Assembly: GCF_004216575.1 (NCBI RefSeq)
Contig: NZ_SGWW01000001.1
Span: forward strand, 744,001 to 808,000
Length of the DNA: 64,000 bases
Reading direction: 5' to 3'
Source: Microcella putealis
GTDB lineage: Bacteria; Actinomycetota; Actinomycetes; Actinomycetales; Microbacteriaceae
Shown here: positions 58,363 to 64,000 of the stretch, one piece after another
Numbering within the stretch: the stretch's first letter is position 1
Layout: the number at the start of each line of letters is the position of its first letter
Program-made: the position numbers and the translations under genes
The notes under the pieces: model-generated
Seen by the model: only the letters and a program-made list of their open reading frames with translations
Told to the model about the DNA's origin: nothing
The model's database searches: none

Positions 58363-58503
58363 CCTGTCCCCCGATCGCTTCCCTCGATCCGGTCGGCGTC
58401 GGGGGCGTCTACTACCCTGGCGAGCGCGCGGGGTGGCCGCAAGCGACGCGCCCGGCGACCGCCCACGACGCACCCTCATGCCCCTCCACGAACCCGGAAC
58501 CCG

Positions 58504-59754
58504 ATGACCGACACCGCCCCGTCCACGCCGTCACCGACGAGCGCTGACGCGCCGTGGCCGGTCGCCGAGCTCTCGCAGAAGCTCAAAGGCTGGATCGACC
58601 GCCTCGGCGCGGTCTGGGTCGAGGGTGAGATCACGCAGTGGGGCGTGTCGGGCGGCAACGTCTACGGCAAGGTCAAAGACCTCACGCAGGATGCGACGGT
58701 CTCGTTCGTCGTCTGGTCATCGGTGCGCTCGCGGCTTCCCGAGGGCCTCGGCCAGGGTGACCGGGTCGTCATGCATGTGAAGGCCAATTGGTGGGTCAAG
58801 GGTGGCTCGCTGACCATGCAGGTCTTCGACATTCGGCGCGTGGGCTTGGGTGACCTGCTCGAGCGGCTCGAGAGGCTGCGCCAGAGCCTGCGGGCCGAAG
58901 GCCTGTTCGAGGCATCGCGCAAGAAACCTTTGCCGTTCTTGCCACACCTCATCGGGCTCGTCACGGGCACAGACAGCGACGCCGAAAAAGACGTGCTGCG
59001 GAACGCGGCCCTGCGCTGGCCGTCGGTCGCCTTCCGTGTGCACCACTCCGCCGTGCAGGGCGACCGCGCCGTCGGCGAGCTCGTGACAGCAATCGAAGCT
59101 CTCGACCGCGATCCCGAGGTCGACGTGATCATCGTCGCCCGCGGCGGAGGCGACTTCCAGAACCTGCTGCCGTTCAGCGACGAGCGGGTGGTCCGCGCCG
59201 TCGCGGCGTGCACGACGCCCGTCGTCAGCGCCATCGGCCACGAGAACGACCGCCCCCTGCTCGACGATGTGGCCGATCTGCGCGCCTCGACCCCCACCGA
59301 CGCCGCCAAGCGCGTGGTGCCCGACGTCAGCGATGAACTCGCCGGGGTCGATCAAGCACGCAGTCGCCTGCGCTCGCGCATCAGTCTGCTCGTGCGCACC
59401 GAGGTCGACCGCCTCGGGCAGCTGCGCTCACGCCCGGCACTGGCGAGCTCGTCGTGGATCATCGACGGGCGCGCCGACGAGCTCACACGCCTCGTAGCCC
59501 GCGGCGCCGAGCTCGCAACACGACGCCTCGACCGCGCCACCGATGAGCTGGTTGAGCGGAGGGCGAGGCTGCGATCCCTCTCGCCGCAGTCGACCCTCGA
59601 CCGCGGCTACGCGATCGTGCAGCGCGCCGATGGCGGCGTCGTGCGCGCGAGTGCCGAGCTCAGCGACGGCGATGCGCTGCGGCTCACGCTGGCCGACGGC
59701 GTCGTGGCCGCAGAAGCCCGTATTCCCGGCCCCGACACAGAAGGCGAGCAATAA
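58504..59754 (+). CDS. xseA: exodeoxyribonuclease VII large subunit
   Basis: A 416-residue subunit of exonuclease VII, which degrades single-stranded DNA with XseB. The N-terminal OB fold (VWVEGEITQW...GNVYGKVKD) is followed by the catalytic core (RNAALRWPSVAFRVHHSAVQG, IIVARGGGDFQNLLPFSDE, AIGHENDRPLLDDVADLRASTPTDAA) and a coiled coil. ATG at 58504 is the only start near the conserved region. Confidence 0.97.
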   Translation: MTDTAPSTPSPTSADAPWPVAELSQKLKGWIDRLGAVWVEGEITQWGVSGGNVYGKVKDLTQDATVSFVVWSSVRSRLPEGLGQGDRVVMHVKANWWVKGGSLTMQVFDIRRVGLGDLLERLERLRQSLRAEGLFEASRKKPLPFLPHLIGLVTGTDSDAEKDVLRNAALRWPSVAFRVHHSAVQGDRAVGELVTAIEALDRDPEVDVIIVARGGGDFQNLLPFSDERVVRAVAACTTPVVSAIGHENDRPLLDDVADLRASTPTDAAKRVVPDVSDELAGVDQARSRLRSRISLLVRTEVDRLGQLRSRPALASSSWIIDGRADELTRLVARGAELATRRLDRATDELVERRARLRSLSPQSTLDRGYAIVQRADGGVVRASAELSDGDALRLTLADGVVAAEARIPGPDTEGEQ

Positions 59755-59755
59755 C

Positions 59756-59983
59756 ATGGCGACCGTGACGAGCATCCCCGCCGACATCGACGCACTCAGC
59801 TATGAAGAGGCGCGCGACGAACTGGTGCGCGTTGTCGCTGAGCTCGAGCAGGGCGGGGCAACGCTTGAGCAGTCCATCGCCCTGTGGGAACGCGGCGAGG
59901 CGCTCGCCCGCCGCTGCGAGAGCTGGCTGATCGGCGCGAAAGAGCGTCTCGACGCCGCCCGGGCCGCCGCCGAGACCTCATGA
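59756..59983 (+). CDS. xseB: exodeoxyribonuclease VII small subunit
   Basis: A 75-residue helical protein with the XseB pattern (LSYEEARDELVRVVAELEQG...LEQSIALWERGEALARRCE). The ATG at 59756 lies one base after the xseA stop; the overlapping end ATGA starts the next gene. It binds several-fold to XseA. Confidence 0.95.
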   Translation: MATVTSIPADIDALSYEEARDELVRVVAELEQGGATLEQSIALWERGEALARRCESWLIGAKERLDAARAAAETS

Positions 59984-60627
59984 CTGACCCCGCCACCGGT
60001 CGCCCCATCGTCGCCGAACTGGGTCGACCCGAGACCCCCGCAGAGAAGGCGGAGCGCATCGCTGCGAACCGCGCGAAGCGACGGGCGAACCAGACCGTCA
60101 TCAACCTGGTCGCGTCCGTCGGCGCCTCGCTCCTCTTCGTCGCGTTTCTCGTCTCCGTCGTCGTGCGCGAGGCCCCCACACCACCGGCCGTCGACTACCA
60201 GGCGACCGCCGCCGAACTCGAGGCAGGCGGTCAATTCGACATCGTCGCGCCCGTCGTGCCGCCCACCTGGTCGGCGAACCGTGCGGGGCTCGACGGCTCG
60301 GGCGGCGTCACCGAGTGGTACGTCGGCTTTGTCACCGACCCCGTGGCGACCGACGCCGGATTCATCGCCCTCGTGCAGGGCTTCGAGGGCAACCCCACCT
60401 GGCTGTCTGACCTCCTGCGGAACCCCCGTAGCGAAGGCGAGCAGGTCACGATCGGCGACATCGACTGGACGCTCTACGATCGTCGAGGGGCGGCGCAACT
60501 CGGTAACCGCGAGTATGCGCTCGTCACCGAGACCGACGGCAGCACGATCGTGCTCTACGGCACCGCCGAAGAGAGCGAGTTTGAGCTGTTGGCCACGGCG
60601 ATCGCCGCAGAGCTCTCCGCCCCCTGA
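59980..60627 (+). CDS. DUF4245 membrane-anchored protein
   Basis: A 215-residue protein with one membrane helix (about 42-66, TVINLVASVGASLLFVAFLVSV) and an extracytoplasmic part with the DUF4245 pattern (TWSANRAGLDGSGGVTEWYVGFV). Function unknown. In many actinobacteria a DUF4245 gene follows xseB, as here; the ATG overlaps the xseB stop. Confidence 0.88.
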   Translation: MTDPATGRPIVAELGRPETPAEKAERIAANRAKRRANQTVINLVASVGASLLFVAFLVSVVVREAPTPPAVDYQATAAELEAGGQFDIVAPVVPPTWSANRAGLDGSGGVTEWYVGFVTDPVATDAGFIALVQGFEGNPTWLSDLLRNPRSEGEQVTIGDIDWTLYDRRGAAQLGNREYALVTETDGSTIVLYGTAEESEFELLATAIAAELSAP

Positions 60628-60659
60628 GACGCGTCGCCACCCGACGCCCGAGGAGGAGC

Positions 60660-61298
60660 ATGACCGACGCTGAGCGCACACCGGCAGCCGTCTGGCGGGA
60701 AATGCAGGCGGGCAACGCCCGCTTCGTGTCGGGCGACCCTCACCACCCGCACCAGGACGCCGCCCGACGCACCGAGCTGAGTGACCACCAGCGACCAGAC
60801 GCCGCCCTGTTCGGGTGCTCCGACAGTCGCCTCGCGGCCGAGATCATCTTCGACAAGGGGCTGGGCGACCTGTTCGTCGTGCGCAACGCCGGCCAGATCG
60901 TGAGCGACTCGGTCGTCGGTTCGCTCGAATACGCGGTCGCCGTGCTCGAGGTGCCCCTCATCGTGGTGCTCGCCCACGACGAGTGCGGGGCGGTGCGCGC
61001 CGCCATCGATCAGACCGGCGCCGACGCCCCAACTCTTCCCGCGCACATCCGCTCGCTCGTCACGCAGATCATGCCGGCGGTGCAGCGGGTTCGGATCGCC
61101 TCGGGGTCGACGAGCGTCGACACAATCGACGCGTTCGAGGTCGGCCGCCAGCACCTGCGCGACACCGTCGGAGCCCTGCTCAGCGCCAGCGAACTGATCA
61201 GCGAGGCGGTCGCCGCCGGGCGCCTCGCGATTGTCGGCGCCAACTATCGCCTGCATGACGGGCGCGTGCAAGCCGACGCCTCCGTCGGCGCGCTGTAG
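60660..61298 (+). CDS. beta-carbonic anhydrase
   Basis: A 212-residue zinc enzyme that interconverts CO2 and bicarbonate. Zinc ligands are Cys53 in FGCSDSR (with the Asp55-Arg57 dyad) and His106 and Cys109 in AHDECGAV. The beta-class length is usual. GAGGAG precedes the ATG. Its role fits bicarbonate handling together with the DabA/PII genes 1.5 kb downstream. Confidence 0.95.
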   Translation: MTDAERTPAAVWREMQAGNARFVSGDPHHPHQDAARRTELSDHQRPDAALFGCSDSRLAAEIIFDKGLGDLFVVRNAGQIVSDSVVGSLEYAVAVLEVPLIVVLAHDECGAVRAAIDQTGADAPTLPAHIRSLVTQIMPAVQRVRIASGSTSVDTIDAFEVGRQHLRDTVGALLSASELISEAVAAGRLAIVGANYRLHDGRVQADASVGAL

Positions 61299-61366
61299 CG
61301 CGCATCCGCCTGTCCCCACGATCTACCACCGCCCTGCGAACAAACGAGAGAAACGGACCCATCGCG

Positions 61367-62773
61367 ATGAGCGAGACCGCAGAGACCGACTACCGCATCG
61401 AGCACGACACCATGGGAGAGGTGCGCGTGCCGAAGAGCGCGCTGTACCGCGCTCAGACACAGCGCGCCGTCGAGAACTTCCCGATTTCAGGCACCCGCCT
61501 CGAGGCCGGTCAGATCAAGGCGCTCGCGCAGATCAAGCGCGCGGCGGCGATCGTGAACGCCGAGCTCGGCATCCTCGATGAGACCCTCGCCCGCGGCATC
61601 GTCGCCGCGGCCGACGAGATCATCGCAGGCGCCCACCTCGAGCACTTCCCCGTCGACACCTACCAGACGGGCTCGGGTACCTCGTCGAACATGAACATGA
61701 ACGAGGTGCTCGCCACCCTCGCGACGCAGCACGCCGGCACGGCCGTGCACCCGAACGACCACGTCAACGCCTCGCAGTCGTCGAACGACGTGTTCCCGAC
61801 CTCCGTGCACCTCGCCGTTACAGAGGCGCTGCTCGCCGATCTCATTCCGGCGCTCGAATACCTCGCCGAGGCTCTGGAGGAGAAAGCCGAGCTGTGGAAG
61901 ACCGCCGTGAAGGCCGGTCGCACCCACCTCATGGACGCCACCCCGGTCACCCTCGGGCAAGAGTTCGCCGGGTACGCCCGCCAGCTGCGACTCGGCGTCG
62001 CCCGCGTGCGCGCGACCATCGAGCGCGTCGCCGAGGTGCCGCTCGGCGGCACCGCAACCGGCACCGGCATCAACACTCCCCTCGGCTTCTCGCAGAAGGT
62101 CATCGCCGAACTCGCGTCGTCGACCGGCCTGCCGATCACCGAGGCAGAAGACCACTTCGAGGCACAGGGCGCTCGTGACGGGCTGGTCGAGGCGAGCGGC
62201 GCCCTGCGGGTCATTGCCGTGTCGCTGACGAAGATCTGCAACGACCTGCGCTGGATGGGGTCTGGCCCGAACACCGGCCTCGGCGAACTGCACATCCCCG
62301 ACCTGCAGCCGGGTTCGTCGATCATGCCGGGCAAGGTGAACCCCGTCGTGCCCGAGGCCGTGCTCATGGTCTGCGCGAAGGTCGTCGGTAACGACGCGAC
62401 CATCGCGTGGGCGGGCGCATCCGGCTCGTTCGAGCTGAACGTCGCGATTCCCGTGATGGGCACCTCGCTGCTCGAGTCGATCCGCCTGCTCGCGAACTCG
62501 ACGCGCGTGCTCGCCGACAAGACCGTGCGGGGGCTCGAGGCGAACCTCGACCGCGCCCGCGCGCTCGCCGAGTCGTCGCCGTCGATCGTGACGCCGCTCA
62601 ACCGGGTGATCGGCTACGAGGCCGCCGCGAAGGTCGCCAAGCACTCGGTCGCCCAGAGCATCACCGTGCGCGAGGCCGTCGTCGACCTCGGCTTCGTCGA
62701 GCGCGGTGAGATCACCGAGCAGCAGCTGGACGAGCTGCTCGACGTGCTCTCGATGACCTCGCCCGGCCTGTAA
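61367..62773 (+). CDS. fumC: class II fumarate hydratase
   Basis: A 468-residue aspartase/fumarase-superfamily enzyme converting fumarate to malate. Signature parts are [23 protein letters not shown] and the catalytic loop [12 protein letters not shown]. The ATG at 61367 starts shortly before the conserved [15 protein letters not shown]. It is convergent with the PII-like gene. Confidence 0.97.
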   Translation: MSETAETDYRIEHDTMGEVRVPKSALYRAQTQRAVENFPISGTRLEAGQIKALAQIKRAAAIVNAELGILDETLARGIVAAADEIIAGAHLEHFPVDTYQTGSGTSSNMNMNEVLATLATQHAGTAVHPNDHVNASQSSNDVFPTSVHLAVTEALLADLIPALEYLAEALEEKAELWKTAVKAGRTHLMDATPVTLGQEFAGYARQLRLGVARVRATIERVAEVPLGGTATGTGINTPLGFSQKVIAELASSTGLPITEAEDHFEAQGARDGLVEASGALRVIAVSLTKICNDLRWMGSGPNTGLGELHIPDLQPGSSIMPGKVNPVVPEAVLMVCAKVVGNDATIAWAGASGSFELNVAIPVMGTSLLESIRLLANSTRVLADKTVRGLEANLDRARALAESSPSIVTPLNRVIGYEAAAKVAKHSVAQSITVREAVVDLGFVERGEITEQQLDELLDVLSMTSPGL

Positions 62774-62801
62774 GTCTCAGCCGCGTTGCGGGGGGCCGCC
62801 C

Positions 62802-63125
62802 CTACTGGAAGTAGTGGGGGCGGCTCACCGACACCTGAGACACGAACATCACGCCGGGCCGACGCTCGAGCAGCTCGCGCAAGCCCGCGATGAGGGCAGG
62901 GGCGCGATCGTCGGGCACGACCGTGATCGTCAGCGTGAGCGCATCCTGATCGTTGAACAGGGCGCGCCCGTCGTGGGCGCCGTGGTGGCCGAGGCCGGTC
63001 ACGCCGGGCAGGCTCGTGTAACCGGTGCCGCCGGCGCTCACGATCTGCCGCGAGACGGCGTCGGCGTCGGTCGAACGCACGACGACCTCCACCTTCGTCA
63101 TCGGGGAGAGTCCTTCGACGGTCAT
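62802..63125 (-). CDS. PII-like protein linked to DabA
   Basis: A 107-residue PII-superfamily (ferredoxin-like fold) protein with VEVVVRSTDADAVSRQIVSAGG at the start, a short loop GVTGLGHHGAHDGR at the T-loop place, and a second beta-alpha-beta half ending SVSRPHYF. The Tyr uridylylation site of GlnB is absent. Such PII-like genes occur with dabA/dabB and may regulate bicarbonate uptake. ATG overlaps the dabA stop (ATGA). MTKVEVV at 63101 is another possible start. Confidence 0.88.
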   Translation of the reverse strand: MTVEGLSPMTKVEVVVRSTDADAVSRQIVSAGGTGYTSLPGVTGLGHHGAHDGRALFNDQDALTLTITVVPDDRAPALIAGLRELLERRPGVMFVSQVSVSRPHYFQ

Positions 63126-64000
63126 GCCGCCTCCTTCGCGGTCGGGGTCGCGGTCGCGACGTCATCAGTGTCGGGGGTCAGGATGCGCGGGCGCCAGCCA
63201 TCGGCGCCGCGCTCGACCCAGCCGCGTCCGTCAGCGGCCGGGGCGACCAGGCGCACCCACTCGCCGTGCACGAGGTCGCGCACGATGTCGTGGCGCTCGA
63301 TGACGCGGTCGATGCGCTCCAGCGGGGCGTCGACGATTGCCATGAGCCGCACGGGCTCGTGGTGCAGGCCCTCGCGGGTCATGACCGACTGCTGCGGCAG
63401 GCCGATGCGCAGGTCGCCGTCGGGGCCGGCGAGCACGCCGAGGCCGCCGACGAGGTTGTGCACCGTCTTGCTGCCGGCACCAAACACCTCGGGGTCGACG
63501 CTCGAGAAGTAGTACTGCGCGTTGATCCAGTGCGCCACGACCAGCGGCGCGGTGAGAATCGTCGTCAGCGCCGTGCCGTCGGGGTCGGTCGACTGCTCGT
63601 AACTGTGCAGGAAGGCGCGACGCTCGAGGTCGACCCCGCGCGTGAGCGCGCGCGGGCCGATGACGATCGCCGCGTTGCGGGCGAGGCCCCACTCGGGGAA
63701 CACCTGCGCCCAGTCGGCGGCGCGCCGGTCGACCTCGGCCTCGGCACCGACGCGGCGTCCGCCCGGCAGCTCGGCCAGTCGCTCGCGGCGCAGCCGCTTG
63801 CCCGCGATCGCGAGATCGGCTTCCAGGGCACGCACCCGCAGGCGCTGGCGCTCGGGAAGAGCGTGAGCGTCGTGCACGGTCACGCGGTCGGTGACCGTGT
63901 CATGTTCGCCACCGAGAAACACCGTCTCGTCGGGGATACGGATGCCGCGCGCGGCCAGGCCCGCGCGGACGGCCGGGGCGTTGAGCAGGGCAGCCGCGAT
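63122..64000 (-). CDS. dabA: DabA (DUF2309/YbcC) inorganic carbon transporter subunit, C-terminal part
   Basis: The frame is open to the right edge, so only the last 292 residues are visible. DabA-type sequence is clear: IPDETVFLGGEHDTVTD at the left, then AHWINAQYYFSSVDPEVFGAGSK, the glycine-rich VHNLVGGLGVLAG, GDLRIGLPQQSV and HEPVRLM near the C-terminus. DabA is a carbonic-anhydrase-like zinc protein that, with the membrane partner DabB (NuoL-like), accumulates bicarbonate. The partner is expected beyond 64000. The PII-like gene is coupled downstream. Confidence 0.92.
   Translation of the reverse strand: MAAALLNAPAVRAGLAARGIRIPDETVFLGGEHDTVTDRVTVHDAHALPERQRLRVRALEADLAIAGKRLRRERLAELPGGRRVGAEAEVDRRAADWAQVFPEWGLARNAAIVIGPRALTRGVDLERRAFLHSYEQSTDPDGTALTTILTAPLVVAHWINAQYYFSSVDPEVFGAGSKTVHNLVGGLGVLAGPDGDLRIGLPQQSVMTREGLHHEPVRLMAIVDAPLERIDRVIERHDIVRDLVHGEWVRLVAPAADGRGWVERGADGWRPRILTPDTDDVATATPTAKEAA

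Overview
The window is a stretch of high-GC actinobacterial chromosome. Gene content, codon use, the many GTG starts and the gene order all point to the family Microbacteriaceae (a Microcella- or Salinibacterium-like organism is my best guess; genus not certain). It is densely packed and mostly chromosomal core. I see no rRNA, tRNA, CRISPR array, insertion sequence or prophage.

Layout. 1-6.7 kb: the end of a membrane cytochrome b, then gltX, an MFS transporter, a fumarylacetoacetase-family enzyme, a lipoprotein and typA. 6.8-13.9 kb: a peptide/nickel-type ABC importer on the minus strand (lipoprotein, two permeases, a fused double ATPase), interrupted by one small opposite-strand membrane gene. 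14.2-15.6 kb: a CPBP protease-like protein and a peroxiredoxin. 15.6-20.4 kb: the glycine cleavage operon gcvT-gcvH-gcvP behind a tandem glycine riboswitch. 20.4-27.2 kb: a LON-domain protein with a small membrane protein, a DUF4395 gene under a palindromic operator, an SDR, a cation/Ca2+ antiporter, a MarR/EamA divergent pair, and small conserved unknowns. 27.5-29.4 kb: a heliorhodopsin gene at the end of a three-gene run (DUF5519, GNAT, heliorhodopsin). 29.4-43.7 kb: small enzymes and housekeeping genes (ychF, PlsC-like acyltransferase, gamma-glutamyltransferase, VOC proteins, a kinase-acetyltransferase fusion, an exonuclease, OsmC, mmsA, LysR). 43.7-50.5 kb: rmuC, an acyl-CoA ligase coupled to a BASS-family transporter, glpX and fbaA. 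50.5-55.4 kb: two tandem cassettes, each with one NarL-type membrane histidine kinase and one membrane protein that looks like a degenerate kinase, with no response regulator beside them. 55.5-62.8 kb: ispH, an ABC-2 exporter, xseA-xseB, a DUF4245 protein, beta-carbonic anhydrase and fumC. 62.8-64 kb: a PII-like protein and the C-terminal part of DabA, one half of the DAB inorganic-carbon uptake complex.

How the parts connect. Glycine cleavage is governed by glycine through the riboswitch. GlpX and FbaA, encoded side by side and divergently, act in sequence in gluconeogenesis. Carbonic anhydrase and the DabA/PII pair would supply bicarbonate, probably for carboxylation reactions in a heterotroph. 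Heliorhodopsin implies light sensing with retinal, but no retinal-synthesis gene lies in the window.

The strongest items for a second look are the heliorhodopsin locus, the two kinase/pseudokinase cassettes, the riboswitch expression platform, a hairpin holding the gcvP stop codon in its loop, widespread leaderless promoters, and a strongly over-represented GGATGCG heptamer.
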